This document shows, in pieces, positions 1 through 9,892 of a stretch of 64,000 nucleotides of DNA. A program made the position numbers and the translations under genes. Position 1 is the first letter of the stretch; each line of letters starts with the position of its first letter. The notes beneath the pieces were generated by a model. That model was not told where the DNA came from. It did not search any database and was given only the letters and a program-made list of their open reading frames with translations. Origin of the DNA: CAZQQN01 sp964595485 (lineage in GTDB: Bacteria > Bacteroidota > Bacteroidia > CAILMK01 > CAYYUA01); contig CAZQQN010000003.1 in assembly GCA_964595485.1 (NCBI GenBank), forward strand, positions 57,054 through 121,053. Direction: 5' to 3'.

Positions 1-3000
1 CTTGAACTGGGAAATATTAATTTTCCTGTACCCGGAACCCTGATAGACGGTAGTCGTAGTTTATTTGGGGTTAAATCAGAACTTCAATTCGGGCGACTAA
101 GGATAACATCTGCTATAGCCCAAAAGCGAAGTGAACAAAAATCGCTTACTGTTCAAGGCGGAGGCCAGCGGCAAAGATTTAACATAGAAGCAAGTGATTA
201 CGATGCTAATCGCCATTTCTTCCTGGCCCAATATTTCAGGGATAACTACAACGATGCCATGTCCCGGCTACCTGTTGTTAATTCACAGGTTCAGATTAAG
301 CGGGTTGAGGTTTGGGTGACCAATGAAAGGGGTAACCAGCAAAAGACTCGAAACATTGTGGGCTTTATGGATTTAGGAGAGCCCAATCCTTATAACGAGA
401 AAAATGGCCAATTTCTTACTGGTACGAACCAACCTTTTCCCGATAATGATGCTAACAACCTTTACGAAGAACTTCAGTCCAAGCCTTGCTTTCGGGATCA
501 GCAGCGTGTAACGCAGTGTTTGAATGGAATTTCTGATCCCGATTTTAACAATGGTAAGGATTACGCTAAAATTGACAATGCCAGGCGGCTGGATAGGTCT
601 GATTACGATGTTAACCGAAAACTGGGCTTTATTTCTCTGAATCGGTCTTTAAATGAAGATGAGGTTTTAGCAGTAGCTTTTGAATACCAGGTGAATGGCG
701 AGCTCTATCAGGTAGGTGAGTTTGGTCGCCAGCAAAATTCGGATCCTAATGACCCAAATGTGCTCTTTCTTAAATTATTGAAAAGTTTTGGCCCAAGGAC
801 AGACCTGCCGATTTGGGACCTCATGATGAAAAATGTTTACTCCGTTGGAGGTTATCAAATTTCCCAGGAGGACTTTCGGTGCCAGGTTCTTTATGAAGAT
901 GATGAAAGTGGTGGTGATCTCAATTATTTGCCTGAGCCTAATTTTTCCGACCGGTCGTTGTTACAGGTTATGAACCTTGATCAATTGAATGCTAAGCAAG
1001 AGGGCTACCCGGACGGCCGGTTTGATTACATTCCGAATATTACCGTGAAACCTGATAATGGACGAATCATTTTTCCCGTTCTTGAGCCATTTGGTGATCA
1101 TTTGAGAAACCAGTTTAAGGATCCTGATTCCCGTAAAGCCAATCAATATGTTTACGATGCTCTTTATGACTCAACCCAGTTTTTAGCCGAACAAGTCACT
1201 GAGCGTGATAAATTCATTTTAGCGGGAAGGTACCAATCTTCTAAGGGTAAAACAGTGTCCCTCAATGCAGTTGATATCCCTAAAAACTCAGTTCAGGTAA
1301 CAGCCGGTGGCGTTAAATTACAGGAAGGCACTGATTATACGGTGGATTATACGCTTGGGAGGGTAAAAATCCTCAACGAGCAGATCCTTAGTTCAGGTCA
1401 GGCCATAGAAGTTAGTGCAGAAAGTAATCAGGCCTTTTCGTCCCAGCAAAAAACCTTTATAGGAAACCGGTTTGATTACAAAGTATCCGAGAACTTTAAC
1501 CTGGGCGGTACTTTCCTTTATCAGAATGAGACCCCTTTTACCCAAAAAACGAACATTGGTAATGAACCGATAGCGAATGTCATTTGGGGTGTTGATGGTT
1601 CTTATAGCACGGAATCCCGGTTTTTAACAGACCTGGTGGATAAAATCCCCTTACTGGATACAAAGAAAGAATCGCAGATTTCCGTACAAGGTGAATTTGC
1701 CCAGATTATCCCAGGTCATCCAAACGCTATTGGCGAACAAGGAAACTCTTACCTTGATGATTTTGAGGGAAGTGAGACCACCATAGACCTACGGGTGGTA
1801 AGGAATTGGCAATTAGCAAGTACACCTGCTAAGCAACCAAAGGTAGTAGAAAATGGTGGTGAAATAAGCAATTATTCCTACAACTACCAGCGTGCTAAAA
1901 TTGCTTGGTACCAAGTGGATAACCTTTTTTACCGGAATAATCAGTTTACCCCTGATCATATCCAAAGAGATCAGGAAATGTTGTCCAATCACTACATGCG
2001 GCAAATTAAGCAAAATGAGGTTTTTCCCAGAAGGCAGAATCCCCAAGGTGTACCAAATAATGTGAATAGCTTTGATATTGCTTTCTTCCCCAACAAAAGG
2101 GGGCCATACAACTTTAATGTTGATGAAATTAAACAGAACGGTGAGCTAAAAAATCCGGAGGATAAATGGGGTGGTATAATGAGGGCTCTTCAGCAAACGG
2201 ATTTTCAGTCTAATAATATAGAATATATTGAATTCTGGATGATGGATCCCTTTATATACGATGAAAATCGTGATGGTGGGGAATTCTATGTTAACCTGGG
2301 CAATATTTCAGAAGACATACTTAAGGATGGGCAGATGTTTTATGAAAATGGCCTGCCAGAGGATGGTCAAATTGGTCCGGATCAAACTGAAACAGCATGG
2401 GGCTATGTTCCGGTTACATCGCCCGTGAATTTCTCCTTTGCCAATAATCCTGATTCTCGCCCTAATCAGGATGTTGGACTGGATGGGCTCAAAAATGATC
2501 AAGAAAAGCAAAAGTTTGACAGCATATTTCTTGACCGGCTTGCTCAGAAATATGGAGAAAATTCGGAGGCTTATCAACAAGCTGTAGAAGATCCGGCAGG
2601 CGATAATTACGAATACTACAGGAATGACAACCACAATGAAGAAGAACACAATATTATCAGAAGGTATCAAAACTTTAACAATACAGAAGGTAATTCGCCT
2701 ACACCAGAGCAATGGCCTAATGATTACTCCAATTCCGCTGCTTTAAAACCTGATGTAGAAGACCTGAATAATGATTATACACTGAATAGCCTGGAAGATT
2801 ACTTCCAGTACAGGATAGAACTGAAACCGGAAAAAATGGAAGTAGGCCAGAATTATATCAAAGATAAGCAAGTGAGCTCTGTTGAATTAAGAAATGGAAA
2901 CACGGAAGACGTGACGTGGTATCAGTTCAGAATACCTGTTAAATCTTTCGATAAAAAGGTCGGGGAGATTGAGAACTTTACCTCGATCCGCTTTATGAGG

Positions 3001-6000
3001 CTATTCTTAACCGATTTCAGTGATAGTATTATTTGCCGTTTTGCCAGGATGAATCTGGTTAGAACTGACTGGAGACGTTATCTTGAAAATGCAAAAAGTC
3101 TGAGTTCTGTGGTTCCCCAGGATCCAATAGATACATCCTCTTTTGAAATATCAACTGTGAATATCGAAGAAAATTCCAACCGGAACCCTATACCTTACGT
3201 TTTGCCACCTGATATTCAAAGGGAAGTACAATACAATACTTCCCAGTTGCTTGAACAAAATGAGCAATCCTTGGCCCTTTCAGTGCAAGATCTTGAAGAT
3301 GGCGATGCCCGAGCGGCTTTTAAGCGGACGAGTTTTAACGTCCGGAGGTACAATCGTTTGGAGATGTTCGCCCATGCTGAAGGGAGGCAGGATGGTAATC
3401 AATTGAAGGATGGCGATCTTTGGCTATTTGTTCGATTAGGTACGGATTTTAGCGAAAACTACTATGAATATGCTATACCGCTGCAAGTCACCAAAGGACA
3501 AACCAATGACCGTGATAAAATATGGCCTGAAGCCAACCAGATTGATTTACCGCTTAAAGAGTTTTTTGAAGCCAAACTAAAACGAAATAAGGCTTCATCT
3601 AACTTGCAAAGGCCTTTTGAGACCAAAGCAAAAGAGGGAAATGGAAAAATTACGGTAGTGGGTAGACCGGATCTAAGTGATGTACAGTCATTAATGATAG
3701 GCGTCTGGAATCCTGAAAAAGGGGAATCAAGAACCAACGATAATGGCCTGCCTAAGTCCGGCCATGTATGGGTAAATGAATTGCGTGTATCTGATTTCAA
3801 AGAAGATGGAGGATGGGCTGCCCGTGGCCAAGCCCGTGCCCAACTTGCTGATTTTGCTGAATTAACACTTGCCGGGAACCGTAAAACCATTGGCTTTGGG
3901 GGCCTTGAGCAAAATATACAAGAACGTAGCCAAGAGGATGTCAGGGGGTTTGATTTTAAGTCTTCTTTTAACCTGGGTAAATTTTTCCCTGCTAATTCCG
4001 GCATCAAAATCCCTATGTTTTACAGCTATTCAGAAACCATAAAAAGACCGAGGTACAATCCTCTCAATAGAGATGTATTATTGGATACTAAGCTGGAGTT
4101 AGCAGAGTCTGAAGCTGAAAGGGACTCTATCAAGCAAAAAGTAGAAGATTTCAGGAGTCGCAGAACTTTAAGCTTCAATAATGTCAGGAAAGAAAGGACA
4201 GGAGGTGGTAAAACCCGTCCCTGGGATGTTGAAAACTTCAGTGCTACCTACTCTTACAAACAGCGATTTAGGCGCAATATTGATAGGAAGTTTGATCAAA
4301 AAGATGTCTACAACGGGGCCCTTAACTACGATTACAGTTTTCAGGGAAAGACGGTAAAGCCTTTCCAAGATTTAAGTAATTCGAATTGGTTAAGACCCAT
4401 TACTGACTTTAATTTTAACTATATACCTAATTCAATTGGTTTCAGAACCGAGTTCAGGCGACTTATTAACGAATATGAATTTCGTAACAATACAGCTGAC
4501 AAAGCTATTCAGGATCGTTATTACGATAAAAACTTTACCAATAAAAGGGTTTATAACCTGAGATGGAATTTAACCCAATCACTGAACTTGAACTACAGCG
4601 CTACTGCTGATGCCATCATTGATGAACCCAGAGGACCAGTGGATCAAAATGCCAGGGATTCTATCCGGAGGAATCTTTCGAACTTTGGACGGCCCAATCG
4701 TTTTCAGCAACAGGTAAGTCTGAGCTATAAAGTGCCCTTGAAAAAAATTCCGGCTTTAGACTGGACTTCCCTGCAGACAAATTATGATGGTAGCTACCGT
4801 TGGGAAGCTGCTCCTCCAAAGGAATCTTCCCTTGGCAACACCATTAACAATTCCCAGGAAATATCAGCCAACGGACAATTACAATTAAGGCGTTTGTACA
4901 ATAAAGTAGAGTTCTTCAAAACCGTTAACAGAGGAGGGGATAACGTAGAGCGCATTAAAAAGAAAAAGCTTGATGAAAAGATTAAAAATTGGGAAAAGTT
5001 AGACAAGAGAGAAGATACTTCAGCAGGTCCCAAGCCTTCTATGGAGGATGTTGAAGTGGCTGAGACACTTATTAACACTGCTGAGATTGCTAGTAGGGGA
5101 TTGATGAGTGTGCGGAATGTTAACGTAAATTATAGTATATCAAGAGGAACAGGTGTGAATGGTTTTACACCGGATCCCCAATATTTAGGGCAGGATGTTC
5201 AGCAAAGTGCGCCAAGTTTGCCTTTTGTTTTTGGGGGTCAGACAGATATAGACCAAAGGGCTGTCAATGAAGGTTGGATTACCCGGGATACAGGGCTTAA
5301 TAAACCTTTTACCAATAATAGTCAGCGCAATCTTACTGGCCAAGCGTTGATCGAACCCCTGGATGGCTTAAGGATCAATGTCAATTTCAACAAGCGAATT
5401 AGTGAAAACTCCCGTAAAACGATACGTTACTACCCACAAAGGGGGGTTTATGACACAGCCAATAATTGGTCTACAGGGAGTTATAGTGTTTCTTATTTCA
5501 CATTACCGACCGCTTTCACCGGGGAAAATGAGGATGGTACATCTCCGATTTTCGAAAAGTTTGAAGATAACCGGGAAACGATTGCAGAAAGGCAGTCAGA
5601 AAGTGATGTGATCGATCCAACCACTGATTTTCCCAAAGGTTACACACCTAGGTCGCAACAAGTACTAATTCCTTCCTTTTTAGCAGCTTATTCAGGACAG
5701 GATGTTAACAATGTTGGGCTTTCACCTTTCCCGGATGTTCCGGCACCAAACTGGCGATTAACCTACAATGGCCTCGGTAAACTTGAAATCATTGAAGACC
5801 TTGTCGATAACGTTAGCCTTAATCACTCCTATAAGTCCACCTATTCTGTTAATAATTTTCAATCGGAAATTCGATATGATGAGAATCCCGATCCTAATGA
5901 TATCCCAAATGGAGAGGATTTCTTCCCTAAAAACCAAATTAACCGCATACAGATTAATGAGTCCTTTTCTCCGCTACTTGGTGTTGACATTTCATGGACA

Positions 6001-6429
6001 AATGGCTGGACAACGAGGATTGAGTATTCCAAGCAACGTCAGCTCTCTTTTGAACTAACCAATAACCGGCTAAATGAAATGGTTACTAGCCGTTTTACTG
6101 TTGGGGCAGGCTACCGCACTTCGGAATTTACACTTCCTTTTCGAATAGATGGCCAAAAGCAAGTACTTGATAATGAGGTCAATTTCAGGCTTGATTTCAG
6201 CATAAGGAGTAATAAAAATACGGTTAGACGCCTTGATCAGGATAATCCAGAACCTATAAGTGGACAAACCAACATTGAAATAAAGCCGAATATTGATTAT
6301 AAGATCAATGAAAATCTTAACCTACGTATATTTTACAACAGGTCGATACGCAGGCCGGTTACTACCCAAAGTTACCCAAGAAAAAATACGCAGTTTGGTT
6401 TTTCACTGCGATACACTCTGGGAGGTTGA
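1..6429 (+). CDS. sprA: SprA/Sov cell-surface protein, T9SS outer-membrane translocon (5' truncated)
   Basis: The reading frame is open from the first base, so the ATG at 259 is internal and the gene begins outside the window; about 2142 codons are visible. SprA forms the very large outer-membrane beta-barrel through which type IX secretion cargo passes and is needed for gliding in Bacteroidota. Features seen: the family-typical stretch near visible residues 75-85 (YFRDNYNDAM), the motif YLDDFEGSETTIDLR near residue 590, alternating aromatic/polar barrel strands throughout, and a C-terminal end in FSLRYTLGG as expected of a terminal strand. Full-length relatives are about 2300-2500 aa, so only the N-terminus is missing. 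A T9SS-sorted subtilase at 24923 is a potential cargo. Family assignment is firm from sequence resemblance. Confidence 0.95.
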   Translation, partial: LELGNINFPVPGTLIDGSRSLFGVKSELQFGRLRITSAIAQKRSEQKSLTVQGGGQRQRFNIEASDYDANRHFFLAQYFRDNYNDAMSRLPVVNSQVQIKRVEVWVTNERGNQQKTRNIVGFMDLGEPNPYNEKNGQFLTGTNQPFPDNDANNLYEELQSKPCFRDQQRVTQCLNGISDPDFNNGKDYAKIDNARRLDRSDYDVNRKLGFISLNRSLNEDEVLAVAFEYQVNGELYQVGEFGRQQNSDPNDPNVLFLKLLKSFGPRTDLPIWDLMMKNVYSVGGYQISQEDFRCQVLYEDDESGGDLNYLPEPNFSDRSLLQVMNLDQLNAKQEGYPDGRFDYIPNITVKPDNGRIIFPVLEPFGDHLRNQFKDPDSRKANQYVYDALYDSTQFLAEQVTERDKFILAGRYQSSKGKTVSLNAVDIPKNSVQVTAGGVKLQEGTDYTVDYTLGRVKILNEQILSSGQAIEVSAESNQAFSSQQKTFIGNRFDYKVSENFNLGGTFLYQNETPFTQKTNIGNEPIANVIWGVDGSYSTESRFLTDLVDKIPLLDTKKESQISVQGEFAQIIPGHPNAIGEQGNSYLDDFEGSETTIDLRVVRNWQLASTPAKQPKVVENGGEISNYSYNYQRAKIAWYQVDNLFYRNNQFTPDHIQRDQEMLSNHYMRQIKQNEVFPRRQNPQGVPNNVNSFDIAFFPNKRGPYNFNVDEIKQNGELKNPEDKWGGIMRALQQTDFQSNNIEYIEFWMMDPFIYDENRDGGEFYVNLGNISEDILKDGQMFYENGLPEDGQIGPDQTETAWGYVPVTSPVNFSFANNPDSRPNQDVGLDGLKNDQEKQKFDSIFLDRLAQKYGENSEAYQQAVEDPAGDNYEYYRNDNHNEEEHNIIRRYQNFNNTEGNSPTPEQWPNDYSNSAALKPDVEDLNNDYTLNSLEDYFQYRIELKPEKMEVGQNYIKDKQVSSVELRNGNTEDVTWYQFRIPVKSFDKKVGEIENFTSIRFMRLFLTDFSDSIICRFARMNLVRTDWRRYLENAKSLSSVVPQDPIDTSSFEISTVNIEENSNRNPIPYVLPPDIQREVQYNTSQLLEQNEQSLALSVQDLEDGDARAAFKRTSFNVRRYNRLEMFAHAEGRQDGNQLKDGDLWLFVRLGTDFSENYYEYAIPLQVTKGQTNDRDKIWPEANQIDLPLKEFFEAKLKRNKASSNLQRPFETKAKEGNGKITVVGRPDLSDVQSLMIGVWNPEKGESRTNDNGLPKSGHVWVNELRVSDFKEDGGWAARGQARAQLADFAELTLAGNRKTIGFGGLEQNIQERSQEDVRGFDFKSSFNLGKFFPANSGIKIPMFYSYSETIKRPRYNPLNRDVLLDTKLELAESEAERDSIKQKVEDFRSRRTLSFNNVRKERTGGGKTRPWDVENFSATYSYKQRFRRNIDRKFDQKDVYNGALNYDYSFQGKTVKPFQDLSNSNWLRPITDFNFNYIPNSIGFRTEFRRLINEYEFRNNTADKAIQDRYYDKNFTNKRVYNLRWNLTQSLNLNYSATADAIIDEPRGPVDQNARDSIRRNLSNFGRPNRFQQQVSLSYKVPLKKIPALDWTSLQTNYDGSYRWEAAPPKESSLGNTINNSQEISANGQLQLRRLYNKVEFFKTVNRGGDNVERIKKKKLDEKIKNWEKLDKREDTSAGPKPSMEDVEVAETLINTAEIASRGLMSVRNVNVNYSISRGTGVNGFTPDPQYLGQDVQQSAPSLPFVFGGQTDIDQRAVNEGWITRDTGLNKPFTNNSQRNLTGQALIEPLDGLRINVNFNKRISENSRKTIRYYPQRGVYDTANNWSTGSYSVSYFTLPTAFTGENEDGTSPIFEKFEDNRETIAERQSESDVIDPTTDFPKGYTPRSQQVLIPSFLAAYSGQDVNNVGLSPFPDVPAPNWRLTYNGLGKLEIIEDLVDNVSLNHSYKSTYSVNNFQSEIRYDENPDPNDIPNGEDFFPKNQINRIQINESFSPLLGVDISWTNGWTTRIEYSKQRQLSFELTNNRLNEMVTSRFTVGAGYRTSEFTLPFRIDGQKQVLDNEVNFRLDFSIRSNKNTVRRLDQDNPEPISGQTNIEIKPNIDYKINENLNLRIFYNRSIRRPVTTQSYPRKNTQFGFSLRYTLGG

Positions 6430-6588
6430 TCCCTCACTTTAAAGATTGGGTGCTTGTTTAATTCATCTGGAAATAGCATCTTTGCTATTAATTTCTATGG
6501 GTTGTCTGTAGAGATATGTCATTGTTTGAGCTTGAAAACAAGCATTGGTTGTGTTAAAGGGTTTATAAATAATTAAATTTACTTTGCA

Positions 6589-6966
6589 ATGGAATTTCCA
6601 GAGGATTTAAACTACACAAAGGATCATGAGTGGGTTAAAATTAGTGGCGATGAGGCCTATATTGGTATTACCGATTTTGCCCAAAGCGAATTGGGAGACA
6701 TTGTTTACGTTGATGTTGATACCGTTGATGAAACTATTGAAAAGGGTGAGGTTTTTGGTACTGTAGAAGCCGTTAAGACGGTTTCAGACTTATATATGCC
6801 CCTCTCTGGTCAAATACTTGAATTCAATGAGGCCCTGGAAGATGAACCGGAAAAGGTGAATGAAAAACCTTATGAAGATGGTTGGATGATTAAAATTAAG
6901 ATGACCAACAAAGATGAGGTAAACGAGCTACTATCTGCCGAAGCTTACAAACAAGAAGTTCAGTAA
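6589..6966 (+). CDS. gcvH: Glycine cleavage system H protein
   Basis: This 125-residue protein has the normal length of GcvH, the lipoyl-carrying shuttle of the glycine cleavage complex. It transfers the aminomethyl group from the P protein to the T protein and is reduced by the L protein. The lipoylation site is visible as GTVEAVKTVSDLY with the acceptor Lys63, and the N-terminus has the usual TKDHEWV segment. The ATG is preceded by TTACTTTGC, a near match to the Bacteroidota -7 box, but no good -33 partner is seen. It lies 159 bp after sprA and 199 bp before the TonB-like gene. The other gcv genes are not in the window. Confidence 0.96.
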   Translation: MEFPEDLNYTKDHEWVKISGDEAYIGITDFAQSELGDIVYVDVDTVDETIEKGEVFGTVEAVKTVSDLYMPLSGQILEFNEALEDEPEKVNEKPYEDGWMIKIKMTNKDEVNELLSAEAYKQEVQ

Positions 6967-7165
6967 CCTGATTTAGCTTAATGTTACAAGATCTGTTCCT
7001 TTATTTCTGAAGTGGGATTTCTGAGATGAGATCAGACAAAATAGCGCTTAGCTATACTATATGAAGCTGTTAGCCGTTTCAATGCTAAAAACCGCTTACT
7101 TTCCACTCTAAAATTTCAAAGATATTTTAGGTAAATGTCAATAATTATAAGTTAAAAGTAATCAT

Positions 7166-7837
7166 ATGGAACCCAAAAAAACAGAAAGAGCTAACGTAGA
7201 ACGATACAGGGGTAATTTTTTACTTTTAGGCCTTATTTTATCTACGGTATTCGTCATTGTGGCTTTTAGCTGGAAAAGCTATGATGAGGTGGATGCTCAG
7301 CTAGAAAGCGATATCAAAGTACCCGATGAATCTCAAGTGGCTGAGGTTACTAAGCAGAAGAAAAAGAAACCCAAGACTCCTGCACCGCCAGAAATTGAGG
7401 TTGTTGAAGATGATGTGGAAATAGATGAAGATCAAGCAGATGTGCAGAGTGCAGATATGGTCGAATCTGATGAACTCTCCCTACCAAGTGGTCAGGGAGA
7501 AAAGGAAAAAAAGGAAGACAAAATTTTTGTTTCAGTACAGGAAGAACCTCAGTTTCCTGGCGGGAAAGAAAAGATGTTTGACTACATCCGGAGTAATCTG
7601 AGTTATCCTCGTCAGGCTAAAGAAGCCGGCATTGAAGGTACTGTTTTTGTCAACTTTGTTGTCAATAAAGATGGTTCTATTTCCCGGGTGAAGGTAAGAA
7701 AGGGGGTTAATAAGGCTTTGAATCAAGAAGCTATCAGGGTTGTTAAATCCATGCCTAATTGGAACCCGGGAAGACAAAGAGGTAAGCCGGTACGGGCCAC
7801 CTTTTTATTACCTATCCGTTTTAGCTTAGGCGGCTAA
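7166..7837 (+). CDS. Energy transducer TonB family protein
   Basis: The 223-residue protein has a short cytoplasmic N-terminus, one transmembrane helix (about residues 17-37), a charged and proline-containing periplasmic stretch (KKKKPKTPAPPEIEV, then very acidic), and a C-terminal TonB domain from about residue 125. That domain contains PQFPGGKEKMFDYI, YPRQAKEAGIEGTVFV and the SMPNWNPGRQRGKPVRATF segment typical of Bacteroidota TonB proteins. TonB couples the inner-membrane proton motive force, through ExbB/ExbD, to outer-membrane TonB-dependent transporters. No exbB/exbD or receptor gene is nearby, so its partner receptor cannot be named. A terminator follows at 7866. Confidence 0.9.
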   Translation: MEPKKTERANVERYRGNFLLLGLILSTVFVIVAFSWKSYDEVDAQLESDIKVPDESQVAEVTKQKKKKPKTPAPPEIEVVEDDVEIDEDQADVQSADMVESDELSLPSGQGEKEKKEDKIFVSVQEEPQFPGGKEKMFDYIRSNLSYPRQAKEAGIEGTVFVNFVVNKDGSISRVKVRKGVNKALNQEAIRVVKSMPNWNPGRQRGKPVRATFLLPIRFSLGG

Positions 7838-7865
7838 AAGATTTTGGCCTTAGTATAGAAGTTTT

Positions 7866-7896
7866 AAAGCCTGCCATCTATTGGTGGGCTTTTTAA
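7866..7896 (+). terminator. Rho-independent terminator after tonB-like gene
   Basis: AAAGCCTGCC and GGTGGGCTTT form a stem of about 10 bp with one G-T pair around an 8-nt loop, followed by a T run. It begins about 30 bp after the stop of the TonB-family gene. Confidence 0.8.
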
Positions 7897-8101
7897 TTTT
7901 ATGGATGCTCCAGCTTGGGAATGATAAGAATGGTGATATTTAAATTTTTGAAGTTATAAACCGCTATCAGCTGTCCTAAAAAAGAAGCAATGTATCCTAA
8001 GCCTATGCTTATGGAAACCAGTGTTTGCAATTAGAAGAAAAATTATTGATAAGGTACACTTTATCCATTTCATTATGCTTTGATAAAAAAAGCATTATCC
8101 A

Positions 8102-8905
8102 TTATTGCTGTTGATTCCTTCGCTCGTTATTTTTAGCTGCTTGCCACCTGCTTTCCAATTCATTGATATCCATGGACCGCATTGCTTTATTGCTAGCTTT
8201 TACTGACCTTTCCATCTCCTTGAATCGGGACTTAAACTTAAGATTGGTTTTCTCCAGAGCATTATCCGGATCTACTCCCACAAACCTGGCGTAATTGATA
8301 AAAGCGAATAGCACATCGCCAAATTCCTTCTCCAGCTTTTCCTGATCATGTTTTCCATTAGCCTGCTCCTTGGTATGAGTGGTAAGCTCATCCAGCTCTT
8401 CTTGAACTTTATTCCAAACCTGATCGGTGGTTTCCCAGTCAAATCCTACTCCGCTGGCCTTTTCCTGTAAACGAGTAGCTTTAATAAGCGATGGCAATGA
8501 ATCAGGTACCCCCTCAAAGGTTCCTTTGTCTTTCTTTTCCTTAAGTTTGATTTGTTCCCAATTACTCTTAACCTCCTGTTCAGAGTTAACTTCCGTTTCT
8601 CCATAAATATGCGGGTGACGCCTTACTAATTTATCCACTATGGCATTACAAACATCAGCAATATCAAATGTTTCCTCCTCTTTACCCATCTTAGCATAGA
8701 AAACTACATGAAGTATCAAATCTCCAAGTTCCTCCTTAATATCCTGGTGATTGTTTCCCAATAGTGCATCGGCTAACTCAAAGGTCTCTTCAATGGTATT
8801 GGGGCGCAATGATTCAAAAGTTTGCTGTCTGTCCCAAGGGCAAAGTTCCCTTAGTTCATCCATTGTTTGTAGTAATCGTTCGAAAGCTTGCAACCTCTTG
8901 TCCAT
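8102..8905 (-). CDS. mazG: Nucleoside triphosphate pyrophosphohydrolase MazG
   Basis: A 267-residue two-domain MazG protein. It hydrolyses NTPs/dNTPs to NMP and pyrophosphate and is thought to clean the nucleotide pool and moderate stress nucleotides. The N-terminal domain has the CPWDRQQT signature and the metal-binding pattern EExxE (E39, E40, E43) followed by EELGD (E59, D62). The C-terminal copy has EKEFGDVLFAFINYAR. Length and architecture match the family. The ATG is at 8905. It is convergent with the TonB-like gene and stands alone on its strand, 321 bp from lolA. Confidence 0.95.
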   Translation of the reverse strand: MDKRLQAFERLLQTMDELRELCPWDRQQTFESLRPNTIEETFELADALLGNNHQDIKEELGDLILHVVFYAKMGKEEETFDIADVCNAIVDKLVRRHPHIYGETEVNSEQEVKSNWEQIKLKEKKDKGTFEGVPDSLPSLIKATRLQEKASGVGFDWETTDQVWNKVQEELDELTTHTKEQANGKHDQEKLEKEFGDVLFAFINYARFVGVDPDNALEKTNLKFKSRFKEMERSVKASNKAMRSMDINELESRWQAAKNNERRNQQQ

Positions 8906-9226
8906 AATATTTGCTTTAAGTTTTTTTCCTTGATGCTAAAAATCCCTTTACAAGTTAAATGTTTTATTACATTATAACCTTGAATTAGCAAAAGAAAAAT
9001 TTCAGGTAATCTAAAATAAGTAAAATAGACACTGATAGTCACCTCTAAACTATATTATAACCACGAACAGAACAAGGTAAGTATTTTATAGTTAAGGGTC
9101 GAATCAGAGCAATGATTAAAGATTTAAATGATGACAAGCAATTTAGTCAAAGATTGGAAAAGCGACTGGTTGACTCAGTGGTCAGTTTTATCAATGCGGA
9201 TTAAATCGATTCGGAACAGAAGGCTT
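8906..9226. other. Intergenic region mazG-lolA, with one doubtful small ORF
   Basis: 321 bp without a recognised gene. The only structure seen is a short plus-strand ORF at 9112-9204. The mazG promoter should lie near 8906-9000, but no clean -33/-7 pair was found. Confidence 0.4.
9112..9204 (+). CDS. Possible 30-residue small ORF or remnant
   Basis: ATG at 9112 opens a 30-codon frame of protein-like composition (MIKDLNDDKQFSQRLEKRL..., ending in INAD and TAA). The frame stays open upstream without another ATG to at least 9061. It may be a tiny gene, a remnant of a larger one, or chance. No family is recognised. Confidence 0.2.
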   Translation: MIKDLNDDKQFSQRLEKRLVDSVVSFINAD

Positions 9227-9883
9227 TTATTTTCTGAGATCCACTACGGTCACATCAGGATGTTTTGATTTTTTAAATTGAAATGAGCTGGCGCTCATTT
9301 CTTGATTGACTTGGTAATTCTGGATTTTATAAGTAAAGATAGAGCTATCATTTTCGAAAGTCTTCATCCTCTTAATACGGTGTGTTTCTGGATCTACGTG
9401 AAGCCGCACCTTGTAATAGGATTTATCTTTATCCTCCGGTGTAAGCTCAATGGTGTGTAGTGATTTCCCGTTAACTTTATTCCGGCCTTTGTAACCATAA
9501 AGGAAACCTTCCTTGTAAAGGGAGAAAATTTTCTGGGGATTGATTTTCATTTCGCCGGGCTCATATTTATTGACCTGCACCTCATTGGCTTCTTTTAAAT
9601 AGGTCCAGACATTCTCATTATCACATATCACAAGGTAATTCCCGAAATTAATGCGAAACTTTTCGCCCATCAGCATGATCGTGCCTTTTTCAACCTCTTT
9701 GAAATCCTCCTGCTTTCGGTTTTCCATAATATATTGAAAGTCCGCCTCTATGGTATTGTATTTCTTGTATTCCTTAGACACTTTTTCCAAAACAGCTTTA
9801 GCTTTTTCCTTAGGGTTCATTTGCTGCGCTACCATTGCCAATGGTAAAATCAAGAAGGATAAAAAAAGTAGGCTTTGTTTCAT
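9227..9883 (-). CDS. lolA: LolA-like outer-membrane lipoprotein carrier protein
   Basis: The protein is about 218 residues from the ATG at 9883. A frame extension to a TTG at 9892 is unlikely because the signal peptide starts at this Met (MKQSLLFLSFLILPLAMVAQQ). The mature part has the LolA/LolB half-barrel pattern: an N-terminal amphipathic helix with VLEKVSKEYKKYNTIEADF, then paired strands ending in HRIKRMKTFEND. LolA carries lipoproteins across the periplasm to the outer membrane. It follows ftsK by 9 bp, an adjacency often seen in Bacteroidota, so the two are probably co-transcribed. The window contains many lipoproteins it could serve. Confidence 0.88.
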   Translation of the reverse strand: MKQSLLFLSFLILPLAMVAQQMNPKEKAKAVLEKVSKEYKKYNTIEADFQYIMENRKQEDFKEVEKGTIMLMGEKFRINFGNYLVICDNENVWTYLKEANEVQVNKYEPGEMKINPQKIFSLYKEGFLYGYKGRNKVNGKSLHTIELTPEDKDKSYYKVRLHVDPETHRIKRMKTFENDSSIFTYKIQNYQVNQEMSASSFQFKKSKHPDVTVVDLRK

Positions 9884-9892
9884 GAGGGTCAA

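Noticed and set aside
3462..4007. Long minus-strand ORF of 181 codons opposite sprA
   Set aside because: It lies wholly inside the sprA reading frame, has a random-looking Ser/Pro/Arg composition and matches no family; the sprA frame has clear family motifs.
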